Shown here piece after piece: positions 27,475 to 36,049 of a stretch of 64,000 nucleotides of DNA (position 1 is its first letter; each line of letters opens with the position of its first letter). The stretch is from an uncultured Pseudomonadota bacterium. GTDB taxonomy: Bacteria; Myxococcota_A; UBA9160; PR03. Both the position numbers and the translations under genes were made by a program. Where the stretch lies: positions 1 to 64,000 of the forward strand of contig CAADGG010000084.1 of NCBI GenBank assembly GCA_900696485.1, given 5' to 3'. The notes under the pieces were generated by a model. It did not search any database and was not told the origin of the DNA. It saw only the letters and a program-made list of their open reading frames with translations.

Positions 27475-27630
27475 GCGAGGGGGGGGACTCGCCAACGGCG
27501 AGGTTCGGCGAGCGTGTGCGGTCGCTTCGATGCGGCGGGCGGGGATCCGTCGGGTTCCCGGCCCTGCGCGGCGGCCGCGCCGGCGGCGTGAGTTGCTTAT
27601 GCTGCCGATCCGCTCGAAGGAGTCTGCGCG

Positions 27631-28428
27631 ATGGGTTCACTCGAATTTTCCCGCATCCGGCTCGATCTCGAGGGCGGCGTGGCCACCCTCACGCTCACGC
27701 ACCCGGAGGTGCTGAACGCGATCTCGCCCGAGATGCTCGGAGGTCTGCTCGGCGCGCTCGATGCGGCCGAGGATCCGGCGCATGAGGTCCGCTGCCTGCT
27801 GATGACCGGCGAGGGTCGCGCCTTCAGCGCCGGCGCGAACCTCGCGGGCGGCGGGCCGAGCGCCCGCGGGCGCGATCCCGGCTCGGTGCTCGAGACCCAT
27901 TATCATCCGGTGTTCCGGCGCCTGCGGGATCTCCGCATGCCGATCGTCAGCGCGGTGAACGGCGTGGCGGCCGGCGTCGGCATGAGCCTCGCGTTGATGG
28001 GCGACATGGTTCTCGCGGCCCGCAGCGCGTACTTCTTGCAAGCCTTCCGCCGCATCGGCCTGGTGCCGGACGGCGGCGCCACGTGGTTGTTGCCGCGCCT
28101 CATCGGCACGGCGCGCGCGAAGGAACTCTCGCTGCTCGGCGAGAGGCTGCCGGCCGAGCAGGCCCTCGCTTGGGGTCTGATCAACCGCGTCTACGCCGAC
28201 GAGGATCTGATCCGAGAGGCGCGAACGCTGGCCGCCGAACTCGCCGCCGGTCCGACCCGTTCGCTGGCCGGCATCCGCCGCCTCTACTGGGCGAGCCCCG
28301 ACAACACCTACGAGCAGCAGATCGACCTCGAGCGCAGCCTGCAGCGCGAAGCCGGACGGACGCAAGATGCCCGCGAAGGCGTGCAGGCATTCCTCGAAAA
28401 GCGCAAGCCGGTGTTCCGCGGTGAGTGA
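27631..28428 (+). CDS. Enoyl-CoA hydratase/isomerase (crotonase), PaaG-type active site
   Basis: 265 residues. The oxyanion-hole segment GEGRAFSAGANLAG lies near residue 60 and GVAAGVGMSLAL near 111. Instead of the usual PE, the active-site stretch reads AFRRIGLVPDGGATWLLPRLIG, the Asp-containing form of PaaG-like isomerases and related hydratases. The C-terminus ends in the family helix FLEKRKPVFRGE. GAAGGAG precedes the ATG. It may work on delta2/delta3 double-bond shifts of enoyl-CoA intermediates. Confidence 0.88.
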   Translation: MGSLEFSRIRLDLEGGVATLTLTHPEVLNAISPEMLGGLLGALDAAEDPAHEVRCLLMTGEGRAFSAGANLAGGGPSARGRDPGSVLETHYHPVFRRLRDLRMPIVSAVNGVAAGVGMSLALMGDMVLAARSAYFLQAFRRIGLVPDGGATWLLPRLIGTARAKELSLLGERLPAEQALAWGLINRVYADEDLIREARTLAAELAAGPTRSLAGIRRLYWASPDNTYEQQIDLERSLQREAGRTQDAREGVQAFLEKRKPVFRGE

Positions 28429-28707
28429 CGCAGCCGGCCGCTCCCCTCCTCTCCGCGCGTAACGGCGGTGCGATCGTCCGCTGGCCGACATCCGGACGGC
28501 GCGAGCCGCACGAAACCGCCCGTCCGCGCGGGCGACGTCGCGCGGATCGTGTCCTTCTCGCCGCCGCCCAGGCTCCGGCGGGAGGCCACGATCCGCGGCG
28601 TAGCCGGAGGCCGCTCCGAAAGCCGCGGACTTGGAGACGTGGGCGTCGAAATCATTCGAAGGTTTCTATCACTTTTGTGTGTGTCTATGCAGGGAGAGGA
28701 AGAGAGC

Positions 28708-30150
28708 ATGAGCGGGTTGGGAAGCAAGATCCGAACGGCCCTTGGCGCCGCGCTGGCATTTGTCTGCTGTCTCGCCGGGCCGGCCACGGCGCAGACGCCG
28801 AACGGCTTCCGCACCACGCCGACGATCGGCTACAAGAACGGCGATCACCGGATCGACTTCGGCTTCTCCTTCCGGGCGCGCCCGGAGTATTGGAAGGCGT
28901 TTCGCAACGACGAGGATGTCTACGCCGGGCTGCGGACCCGTGCACGACTCCAGTATGCGTGGCGCGAACAGTGGATTGCCACCGTCGAAGGGCAGCTCAT
29001 GCAGTTGCTCGGCATGGACCGGACGTCGAGCGGCGCGGCGGCGGTGTATCGCAACGCGAACGACGGCCGCCACGATGCATGGCAGCTTCATCTGCGTCAG
29101 GCGCACCTCGAGTGGAAGCCGATGCCGACGCTGTTCCTGCGCGGCGGCCGCCAGGACGTGAAGCTCGGCGCAGAAGTCGGTTACAGCGAGCCGGACTGGC
29201 ATTACGTCAAGAACGCGCGGCTCGCCGAGCGGCTGATCGGCACGGTCGGCTGGAGTCATGTCGAACGCTCGACGGACGCGCTCACCGGCGGCTACGACTT
29301 CGGCGCCCACCGCGTAGATCTCTTCGCGGGACGCCCGACGACCGGCGCGTTCACCGTCGACAAGGGCATGCGCCCGCTGCACGACATCCTCTACACCGGG
29401 GGGGCCTGGACCGGCAAGCGCGGGAGCCTGATCCCGGACACGGAACTCTCGCTGTTCGGGATCCTCTATGACGATGACCGCGAGCTGCGCCGGGGCGGCC
29501 TCGACGACGGCGTCACCATCTACACGATCGGTGCGTCGTGGCTCGGCATCTACGACGCCGGACCCGGCCGCGCCGACCTGCTGCTGTGGGTCGCCGGGCA
29601 GGGGGGAGAATTCTCCGACGCCGACCACAGCGCCGCCGCCGGCATCGCCGAGTTCGGCTACCAGATGCCGCAGTGGCCGGGGAGGCCGTGGCTGCGCGCC
29701 GGCGTGAACGTCGCCTCGGGTGATGGCGATCCCACCGACGGAACGCACCACACCTTCTTCAACCTGCTGCCGACCAATCACTTCTACTACGGGTTCGCCG
29801 ATCAGCTCGCCTTCCAGAACCTGATCAATCCGTTTTTGCAGTTGCGGCTCGCCCCGCACGCGAAGGTGGGCCTCAACTTCTTCGTGCACTGGTTCCAACT
29901 CATGAACGACGACGATGCGCGCTACGCGGGGACGGGCGCCTTCGACCGTAAGGGCTTCGGCTTCACCGCGCAGAATGCGGCCGGGCAGACGGACGTCGGC
30001 GTCGAGTACGACATCGTCGCGACGCTGGCGCTGCATCGCACCACGACGGTCGAGTTCGGCTTCTCGTTTCTCGACGGCGGGGACGTGTTCCGCAACCAGC
30101 CCGATCGCGACGTGACGTTCGCGTACGCGTCGTTCGAGTTCAGATACTGA
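28708..30150 (+). CDS. Outer-membrane beta-barrel porin, alginate-export family
   Basis: 480 residues. A signal peptide (residues 1-29, ending P-A-T-A-Q) is followed by a barrel rich in alternating aromatic strands; GGRQDVKLG near residue 145 is the conserved patch of the Alginate_exp (AlgE-like) family, and the chain ends with the barrel signature FEFRY. The ATG at 28708 is chosen over one at 28687 because GGGAGAGGAAGAGAG precedes it and the signal peptide then has a normal n-region. In catabolic settings such porins admit hydrophobic or anionic substrates. The 279-base upstream spacer contains a short T-rich stretch before the start (about 28661-28682). Confidence 0.85.
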   Translation: MSGLGSKIRTALGAALAFVCCLAGPATAQTPNGFRTTPTIGYKNGDHRIDFGFSFRARPEYWKAFRNDEDVYAGLRTRARLQYAWREQWIATVEGQLMQLLGMDRTSSGAAAVYRNANDGRHDAWQLHLRQAHLEWKPMPTLFLRGGRQDVKLGAEVGYSEPDWHYVKNARLAERLIGTVGWSHVERSTDALTGGYDFGAHRVDLFAGRPTTGAFTVDKGMRPLHDILYTGGAWTGKRGSLIPDTELSLFGILYDDDRELRRGGLDDGVTIYTIGASWLGIYDAGPGRADLLLWVAGQGGEFSDADHSAAAGIAEFGYQMPQWPGRPWLRAGVNVASGDGDPTDGTHHTFFNLLPTNHFYYGFADQLAFQNLINPFLQLRLAPHAKVGLNFFVHWFQLMNDDDARYAGTGAFDRKGFGFTAQNAAGQTDVGVEYDIVATLALHRTTTVEFGFSFLDGGDVFRNQPDRDVTFAYASFEFRY

Positions 30151-30509
30151 ACGTGGACCCGCTCCTCCCGCGCGCCGGCGGCGGCGGCGGGACCCTGGCG
30201 CTCGTGAACGGAGACGGCCGGCACGCTCGACTGCGCGGTGGACGGCTCGCTGTACGCGGCGTTCCCGCTCGGCGGGCTCCACACGAGCCCGATGGCGCGG
30301 CCCTGACGCCGGCGGGCGACCCGATCCGGGGCCTCTCCGCGGCCGGACGCACGACGGCCTGCCTCGCCGCGCCGGGCGATGCGAGCGGCCTGTCGCTCGG
30401 CGACGGCGCCTGCTTCGGCCGCCGGGCCGGCCGGACCCCGCAACGCGGCGCTTGAAGATCCCGTCCGCGACGCGCAGTATCTCGCTCACCAAGAGGAGGA
30501 CGAACCCGC
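30151..30509. other. Intergenic region upstream of the SDR gene
   Basis: About 360 GC-rich bases. An open frame from 30153 has biased, low-information composition and is not believed. AAGAGGAGG at the end is the ribosome site of the SDR gene. Nothing else recognisable. Confidence 0.4.
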
Positions 30510-31274
30510 ATGGCATTCCACGGCAAGGTGGCTCTGGTGACGGGCGCCGCGAGCGGCATGGGCCGGCTCTCGTCGCGCCGGCTCGCCGCGGGCGGCGCTC
30601 GGGTTGCGGCGCTCGACGTCAACGACGCGGGTCTTCGCGAAACCGGCGGCGATGACGAACGGATCCGGCCCTACGCGGTCGACGTCACCGACGCGCCGGC
30701 CGTCGCCGAAACCGTCCGGCGCATCGAGGCGGAGCTCGGTCCGATCGACCGCGTGATGAACGCGGCGGCGATCATGCCGACGGAGCGGCTACTGAACCAG
30801 GACGCCGACCTCGTCAACCGCATCATGGCGATCAACTACGGCGGCACGGTGAACGTCACGCTGGCCGTGCTGCCCGGCATGCTGCAGCGCGGCCGCGGCG
30901 ACCTCGTGAACTTCGCATCGGTGGCCGGCTGGCTTCCGACGCTCCACTTCGGCGCGTACAACGCCTCCAAGTTCGCCGTGGTCGCGTTCACCGAGGTGCT
31001 CTACCACGAGAACCGCAACGCCGGGGTGCGCTTTGCGTGCGTGTGCCCGCCGCCGGTCGCGACGCCGCTGCTCGACCAGGCGAAGTCGCAGCCGAAGGTC
31101 CTGGACCAGATCCCGGCGATCGCGCCGGAGACGGTGCTCGACGCGATCGAACGCGACCTCGAACGCGGCCGGCTGATGGTCTTCCCGGACCGCAATGCCG
31201 CATGGACGGTCTGGATACGCCGTCATCTGCCGCGCCTGCTGTGGTGGAACATCCATCGCGTGGAAGGCTTCTAG
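30510..31274 (+). CDS. Short-chain dehydrogenase/reductase
   Basis: 254 residues of the classical SDR family. The cofactor loop TGAASGMG lies at 11-18, DVTDAPA marks the adenine site, the NAG motif is varied to NAAAI, and the catalytic triad is Ser in NFASVAG with YNASK near residue 153. An Asp after the second strand (ALDVND) favours NAD. The C-terminal amphipathic WIRRHLPRLLWWNIH segment suggests peripheral membrane attachment, as in lipid or sterol-active SDRs. A strong AGAGGAGG precedes the ATG. Confidence 0.88.
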   Translation: MAFHGKVALVTGAASGMGRLSSRRLAAGGARVAALDVNDAGLRETGGDDERIRPYAVDVTDAPAVAETVRRIEAELGPIDRVMNAAAIMPTERLLNQDADLVNRIMAINYGGTVNVTLAVLPGMLQRGRGDLVNFASVAGWLPTLHFGAYNASKFAVVAFTEVLYHENRNAGVRFACVCPPPVATPLLDQAKSQPKVLDQIPAIAPETVLDAIERDLERGRLMVFPDRNAAWTVWIRRHLPRLLWWNIHRVEGF

Positions 31275-31524
31275 CGGCGCCGGCGACGGAGCCTGGTGCG
31301 AGCGCCACACGCCGACGAGCTTTGCCGAGCGGCTCGCGCAGGGCGACGTCGAGTTCGACGACCCCGTCGCGGGCCCGCGCGGCCGCCCACGTCGGCCGGA
31401 CAAAGCGTCGCAGCCTCCGCTGTCGGCAACCCGACAGATGCGCGGCCGCGAGCGATTCGCAATAGTGCCCGCCGGCTGCGGGGAAGTGGGGAAACGCCAC
31501 CACGGGTCGATGGGAGTTCCCGGG

Positions 31525-32064
31525 ATGACGTCCCGGATCGCAAGCGCGGAGTCCGTGACCGACGGCCGAGCAGTCGATTCGGAAGCCGGGACTCGCCTGC
31601 GCGGGATCCGCGCCTGGATCCTGCGCCGGAGTCGGCGCCCCCGCGTACTGGCCGTGCTGGCCATCTACCTCCTGGCCGCTGCGGCGCCCTGTCCCGCCCC
31701 GGCCTTGCGCGGCGCCGAAGCGACCGCGCGCAGCGCCGTGCGCACCCGGGCTCCCGACGCCGCCCACGCCGCCCATCCCGGTCACGGTCCGGCCGCGCAC
31801 GCCGCCGGACCGACGGCGCCGAGCGGAGCGGACGGCGCGACGGAGGCCGACTGCGAGCGCCCGTTGCCGCTGTGGACCGGCCATTGCCGCTGCGGCTGCG
31901 GCGAGCGCCAGACCCCGCTCGCGTCCTCGCTCGGCTTCGTCCTGCTGCTCGCGAAGAGAACGGCGCCACCCCGTCTCGACTCCGTACTCGCGCCGCACCT
32001 CGGCGCGCCCCGCCTGCCGGTGGCACCGGCAGGCGCGATCGATCACGTCCCACTGCCGGCGTAG
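31525..32064 (+). CDS. Small exported Cys/His-rich protein of the TonB cassette (putative metal binding)
   Basis: About 179 residues, no family recognised. A hydrophobic segment (about 38-58, RPRVLAVLAIYLLAAAAP) could be a signal or anchor. It is followed by a His-rich stretch HAAHPGHGPAAHAAG and then HCRCGCGERQ, with a further Cys before it. The last third is again hydrophobic then Pro-rich. Copper-homeostasis loci often contain small His/Cys-rich proteins next to OprC-type receptors, and tonB and such a receptor follow, so periplasmic copper binding is a reasonable inference. GGGAG is upstream of the ATG; an in-frame ATG at 31510 is possible. Confidence 0.55.
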   Translation: MTSRIASAESVTDGRAVDSEAGTRLRGIRAWILRRSRRPRVLAVLAIYLLAAAAPCPAPALRGAEATARSAVRTRAPDAAHAAHPGHGPAAHAAGPTAPSGADGATEADCERPLPLWTGHCRCGCGERQTPLASSLGFVLLLAKRTAPPRLDSVLAPHLGAPRLPVAPAGAIDHVPLPA

Positions 32065-32092
32065 CTCCCTGCGCCGTCGTCCGGGTGGATCC

Positions 32093-32129
32093 GGACGCCC
32101 ACGGCCCCGTTCCGGGGCGACGGGCGTCC
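32093..32129. terminator. Long GC-rich hairpin between the His/Cys-rich gene and tonB
   Basis: GGACGCCC (32093-32100) pairs with GGGCGTCC (32122-32129), and inside it GCCCCG (32104-32109) pairs with CGGGGC (32113-32118) around a TTC loop. It is a strong RNA hairpin with a small internal bulge. It could attenuate or terminate upstream transcription, or shield the 5' end of the tonB message. No T-run follows. Confidence 0.5.
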
Positions 32130-32173
32130 GCGTCGCCCGCTTTCCGTGATCTCCGCATCCGGGAGATTCCCCC

Positions 32174-33241
32174 GTGGAACCTCGCCCTCGCGGAGTCGTC
32201 GCGGCCCGTCTCGCAGCGCGACGGACCGCGCGGCGCCGTCGCGCGGGCGCGCATCCGAACGATGCGCGCCGCGTGTCCCGAAGCTTCCTGCCGGCTCGTA
32301 CCGGCGGGCCGCCGCTGCCGCCGGCTGCGCCGCGGCGGCGGGCGTTCGCCGTGGCGCTCGGGCTCTCCGCGCTAATCCATGCGACGCTGCTCGTCACGGC
32401 GACGGACCGCCGGGCCGGATTCGACGGTGAACCGATTCCGATCCCCATCGCGTGGCTGGAGGGGGTCGCGACCGGCAGCGCCGAGGGGCCCGGGGCTCCG
32501 GGCACGCGCACCGCAGCGTCCCCGCTCGAGGATCCGGCGCCGGAGCCCGGGCCGGACCTGCCGATTCCGGCCGCCGCCCCGGCGCCCGCTCCGCGGCCCC
32601 GCGCGCTGCCGGCCTCCCGCCAGCAGCCCGCGCCGCGCGCCGCCACCCGCGCGCCCGAAACCAGGACCAGGACCGAGACCAAGACCGCGATCAAGACCGA
32701 AATCGAGACCAAGACCGAGATCGGGATCGAGATCGGGATCGAGACCGGGATCGAGACCGAGATCGAGACCGAGATCGAGACCGAGATCAGGAACGAGATC
32801 GAGATCGAGATCGAGACCGAGATCGGGAACCGGAACGAGATCGGAATCAGAACCGGGATCGGAAGCAGAACCGCGACCGAGACTGGGACTGGAACCGGAA
32901 CCTGGGCGGCCGGGGCCGAGACCGGCGGACCGGGCGTCGCATCGGTCCCCGGCGGCGGCCGGCTCGTGACCGGCGTCCTGCCGCGCGCCCGCCATCGGCC
33001 GGCCCCGGTTTACCCGCACGAGGCGCGCCGGCGCGGGCGCACCGGCACCAGCGCGATCCGCCTCCGCATCGCCGCAGACGGTCGCGTGCTCGAGGCGCAG
33101 GTCCATCGCACGGCCGGCGACGCCCGTCTCGATGCCGCGGCGCTCTCCGCCGTCCGCCGCTGGCGCTTCGAACCGTCGCCACCCGGTGTCGACTGGAGGG
33201 AGCAGTGGTTTCTCGTGCCGATCGAGTTTCGCCTCCAGTGA
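32174..33241 (+). CDS. tonB: Energy transducer TonB with repetitive Glu/Thr/Ile linker
   Basis: 355 residues from GTG with GGGAG upstream. The single membrane anchor is FAVALGLSALIHATLLVTA near residue 58, and the C-terminal TonB domain holds YPHEARRRGRTG and VHRTAGDARLDAAALSAVRRWRFEP. The usual Pro-Lys/Pro-Glu linker starts normally (PAPEPGPDLP ...) but is then extended by about 75 residues of ETEI/ETKT-type repeats (around 164-240) encoded by GAGATC/GAGACC hexamers. It should couple the inner-membrane proton motive force to the receptor encoded next. exbB and exbD are not in the window. Confidence 0.88.
   Translation: MEPRPRGVVAARLAARRTARRRRAGAHPNDARRVSRSFLPARTGGPPLPPAAPRRRAFAVALGLSALIHATLLVTATDRRAGFDGEPIPIPIAWLEGVATGSAEGPGAPGTRTAASPLEDPAPEPGPDLPIPAAAPAPAPRPRALPASRQQPAPRAATRAPETRTRTETKTAIKTEIETKTEIGIEIGIETGIETEIETEIETEIRNEIEIEIETEIGNRNEIGIRTGIGSRTATETGTGTGTWAAGAETGGPGVASVPGGGRLVTGVLPRARHRPAPVYPHEARRRGRTGTSAIRLRIAADGRVLEAQVHRTAGDARLDAAALSAVRRWRFEPSPPGVDWREQWFLVPIEFRLQ
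32663..32905. repeat. Degenerate GAGAYC hexamer repeat inside tonB
   Basis: About 40 imperfect units of GAGATC, GAGACC, GGGATC and relatives on the coding strand. Because the period is 6, all three forward frames stay open: Glu-Thr-Glu-Ile in the TonB frame, Asp-Arg in a second and Arg-Pro/Arg-Ser in the third. It is a likely hotspot for length variation and frameshifting. Confidence 0.85.
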
Positions 33242-33312
33242 GGCGGCCGGATCGGTGCGCCGGCGCCCGTCTGCAGACGGGCCATCGAACGACCATCCAA
33301 GGAGGAAGCGAG

Positions 33313-35523
33313 ATGAGCGAGCGAATGCGAGGCCGACGGGGGCATCCGTGCAAGATCTGGATTGCCTGCGTCGTGGCGGGGTTGGCCGCCAGCGCGATAC
33401 CGCGCGCCGTGGCGGCCGATCCGGCTCCGAAGAGCACAGCGGGCGCGGACGGACCCGAGTCGTCCGAGAGCGCCGTCGAACCGCAGGCCGATCCCGTGCT
33501 GCCGTCGCTCCCCGGCGTCGTCGTCACCGCGCCGCGCCTTCCGGAGGACGGAATGACGACGCCGCTGTCGACGAGCGAGGTGACGCTGTCCCCGCGGATT
33601 CGCGCCCGCACGCTCGATGCCGCGGAGCTGCTCGAGAACACGCCCGGCACCGCCGCGGTGCGCAACGGCGCGCTCACCGGAATCGCCCAGCAGCGCGGCC
33701 TGTTCGGCGATCGCGTGCGGGTCCTCGTCGACGACATGACGATCACGCCGGCGTGCGCCAACCACATGGATCCGCCGCTGCACTACGCCGCGCCGGGCAG
33801 CGTCGAGGCGATGCGTTCGGTGGCCGGTGTGACGCCGGTCAGCCTGGGCGGCGACAGCATCGCCGGCACCATCGTCGTGGACAGTGCGCCGCCGCGCTTC
33901 GCGGAGGGCGACGAGCTCCGGATCACCGCGGAGGGCACGAGCCGCTTCGTCGGCAGCCAGAACTCCTTCGGGCTGAACGGTGTGTTCGGGCTGGCCGATC
34001 GACGCTTCAGTGCTGCGTACACCGGGAGCTGGCAGACGGCCAACGACCTGCGCTTCCCGGGCGGGCGGGTGCAGGCGTCGGAGTTCGACGTTCAGCACCA
34101 CGGCTTGCTGCTCGCCACGCAACAGGACTGGGGCCAGCTCGCACTCGATCTCGGAGGCTCGCTGACCGACGAGGCCGGCACCCCGGCCCTACGCATGGAC
34201 ATCGCGCGCGACGAGAGCCGTCGCATCGGGCTGCGCTTTCACCGGGAACTCGGTTTCGGGGCTCTCGAAGCACGCCTCTACTGGCACGACATCGACCATC
34301 GGATGGACAATTTCTCGCTTCGCGAACTGGCGCCGGGAGCGATGCCGATGGAGTCTCCCGCCGAGAGCCGGGATCTCGGCTACCGCCTCGCTCTGTCGAT
34401 CCCGCTCTCGGAGCGCCACGAGCTGCGCGTGGGCAGCGAGTTGCATGCGAGCCGTTTCGACTCCGAGATCCGCAATCTCGCGAACGGCCAACTGCAGACC
34501 GGCATCCCGGACGGGAGGCGCAACCGGCTCGGCAGCTTCGTCGAGTGGGAGAGGCGCTGGAACGATCACTGGCAGACCCTCGTCGGTGTGCGCAACGACA
34601 CCGTATGGAGTGATACGGACGACGTGAGCCAGAGCTTCCGGCCGATGAACCCGATGATGGCGGCGGCCATCGCCGCCGATCGCGAGGCCTTCAACACGCG
34701 TGGGCGTGGCCGAACCGAGATCAACTGGGATGCCAGCGCGTTGCTGCGCTTCGAGCCCCGGGAAGGCCAGCGCTACGAACTCGGCGTCGCCCGCAAGGTC
34801 CGCTCCCCGAGTCTGCTGGAGCGCTACCAGTGGACACCGCTCGCGGCGAGTGCCGGCATGGCCGACGGATGGCTCTATTTCGGAAACATCGATCTCGAAC
34901 CCGAGACGGCCTACCAGGTGGCGCTGGCCGGTCACTGGATCGGCCAGCGCGCAGAGCTGCACGTGGCGCCGTTCTACACCTGGGTGCACGACTACATCCA
35001 GGGCAGTCCCGAGCCCGGGCGTGTCGATCCGGCCACCGGATTCTCGGTGCTGCGCTATCGCAACTTCGACAACGTGCAGCTCTACGGCGTCGACGCGAGC
35101 GGCTCCTGGCAGCTGCACGACCGTGCGCGCGTGCGCGGCTTCGCGAGCTACGTGCGGGGCCGCAACCGCTCGAGTGACGACGATCTCTACCGGGTCATGC
35201 CGCTGCACGGAACGCTCGACCTCGACGTCACGTGGCGGGACTTTACGGCCACGACGGGGCTCGAGTGGGCGATCCAGCAGGACCAGACTTCGAGCTTCAA
35301 CGACGAGCCGAACACGCCGGGCTACGCGCTGTGGAACCTCGCACTGGCCTGGAAACCGCACCGCCGGCTGCATCTGCTGGCCGGGCTCGACAACGTGCTC
35401 GACAAGCGCTTCGCGCCGCATACGAACGGCTTGAACAGCGTGCTGGAGAGCGATCTCGAGGTCGGTGAACGCATCCCCGGAGCGGGTCGCTTCTTCCACG
35501 CGTCGCTGACGATCGCGTACTGA
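33313..35523 (+). CDS. TonB-dependent outer-membrane receptor, copper-receptor (OprC-like) type
   Basis: 736 residues. A signal peptide covers about 1-36, then a TonB-box-like VVVTAPRL (about 72-79), the plug domain with VLVDDMTITPACANHMDPP near residue 140, and the beta barrel ending FFHASLTIAY. The Cys-containing loop followed by HMDPP parallels the OprC signature (Cys and MDPP), and the barrel has Met-rich loops such as PMNPMMAA, both suggesting copper. GGAGGAAGCGAG precedes the ATG. With tonB and the His/Cys-rich protein it forms an import cassette. Siderophore or cobalamin uptake is less likely but not excluded. Confidence 0.85.
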   Translation: MSERMRGRRGHPCKIWIACVVAGLAASAIPRAVAADPAPKSTAGADGPESSESAVEPQADPVLPSLPGVVVTAPRLPEDGMTTPLSTSEVTLSPRIRARTLDAAELLENTPGTAAVRNGALTGIAQQRGLFGDRVRVLVDDMTITPACANHMDPPLHYAAPGSVEAMRSVAGVTPVSLGGDSIAGTIVVDSAPPRFAEGDELRITAEGTSRFVGSQNSFGLNGVFGLADRRFSAAYTGSWQTANDLRFPGGRVQASEFDVQHHGLLLATQQDWGQLALDLGGSLTDEAGTPALRMDIARDESRRIGLRFHRELGFGALEARLYWHDIDHRMDNFSLRELAPGAMPMESPAESRDLGYRLALSIPLSERHELRVGSELHASRFDSEIRNLANGQLQTGIPDGRRNRLGSFVEWERRWNDHWQTLVGVRNDTVWSDTDDVSQSFRPMNPMMAAAIAADREAFNTRGRGRTEINWDASALLRFEPREGQRYELGVARKVRSPSLLERYQWTPLAASAGMADGWLYFGNIDLEPETAYQVALAGHWIGQRAELHVAPFYTWVHDYIQGSPEPGRVDPATGFSVLRYRNFDNVQLYGVDASGSWQLHDRARVRGFASYVRGRNRSSDDDLYRVMPLHGTLDLDVTWRDFTATTGLEWAIQQDQTSSFNDEPNTPGYALWNLALAWKPHRRLHLLAGLDNVLDKRFAPHTNGLNSVLESDLEVGERIPGAGRFFHASLTIAY

Positions 35524-35551
35524 CGGACGGACGGACGAACGAACGAACGAG
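35524..35551. repeat. 4-bp tandem repeat, seven units
   Basis: CGGA three times, CGAA three times and CGAG once, immediately after the receptor stop codon. Confidence 0.9.
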
Positions 35552-35555
35552 AGGC

Positions 35556-35605
35556 GCCGGTGCGCTCCGGGTTCCCGGCGGACGGGATTCCCGGAGCGCA
35601 CCGGC
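35556..35605. terminator. Perfect 16-bp-stem hairpin after the TonB receptor gene
   Basis: The arm GCCGGTGCGCTCCGGG (35556-35571) pairs exactly with 35590-35605 across an 18-base loop. Its position 33 bases past the receptor stop makes it the best terminator candidate for the cassette, although no T-run follows. Confidence 0.6.
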
Positions 35606-35680
35606 ACGCGGCCGTCGCCGAGTGGCGAGTGATCCCGGGGAACCGGCGCCAGCTTCGCGAGCAGGGCCGGTCGAGCCCAT

Positions 35681-35758
35681 CCTACGAAGCGCTCCTACGA
35701 AGCGCTCCTACGAAGCGATCCCACGAAAGGATCCGACGAAGGGGTCCCACGAAGGGTT
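35681..35758. repeat. 13-bp tandem repeat, six units
   Basis: Consensus CCTACGAAGCGCT at 35681, 35694, 35707, 35720, 35733 and 35746. The first two are identical, and later units drift progressively (CCCACGAAAGGAT, CCGACGAAGGGGT, CCCACGAAGGGTT), a direction-dependent decay. Confidence 0.92.
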
Positions 35759-35927
35759 GGCCGTCCGGCCGCTCGCCCCCGCGGGAAATGCCCCGCGCTG
35801 CGTGGACGTCCGTCCGACGCCGGCACTCCCGGCGACGCCGACGACGAGCTACTACATCCGAAGCAGATCCGGACCGATGATCCGGATCGGTGGATCGACC
35901 GATCCTCGCGATCCTCGGATCGGCGGT

Positions 35928-35994
35928 CCGGTCCGGGTTCGGAGACAATCCGGTCCGGGTTCGGAGACAAGGTTCGGAGACCAAGGAGACAAGG
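35928..35994. repeat. 22-bp direct duplication with degenerate tail
   Basis: CCGGTCCGGGTTCGGAGACA occurs at 35928 and 35950, followed by shortened copies (GTTCGGAGACCAAG, GAGACAAGG) up to 35994. It lies about 55 bases upstream of the SCP2-like gene, in its presumed promoter region. Confidence 0.85.
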
Positions 35995-36049
35995 GGAGCC
36001 GCGGCCGAGCCGTGTGCCTCTCCCTGATCCGCGGATCGAGGAGTGCTCG

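Larger units (their letters stand above)
27175..27630. other. Divergent intergenic region with two repeat structures
   Basis: The 456 bases between the leftward ligase and rightward crotonase hold the 36-bp tandem repeat (27269-27350) and palindromic element copy 3 (27361-27474). Just before the crotonase, TTGCTTATGCT could contain a -10-like box. GAAGGAG is the crotonase ribosome site. No gene is seen. Confidence 0.5.
35524..36049. other. Repeat-rich intergenic region between the TonB receptor and the SCP2-diiron operon
   Basis: About 525 bases with no convincing gene. It packs four repeat structures: a 4-bp array (35524-35551), a 16-bp-stem hairpin (35556-35605), a 13-bp array (35681-35758) and a 22-bp duplication (35928-35994). 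GATCGAGGAG at the end is the ribosome site for the next gene. Confidence 0.6.

Noticed and set aside
30153..30455. A 100-codon frame after the porin gene
   Set aside because: Ala/Arg/Gly-dominated, no ribosome site, no motif; treated as non-coding.
31275..31524. Possible cobalamin-type riboswitch ahead of the TonB cassette
   Set aside because: GGGGAAGTGGGG-like bits are present, but no B12 box and no consistent set of paired elements could be found; the receptor also looks copper-type.
32452..35523. A 1023-codon open frame joining the TonB linker region to the receptor
   Set aside because: Its first 287 codons are the hexamer repeat read in the wrong frame (Asp-Arg). The receptor has its own signal peptide and ribosome site at 33313.
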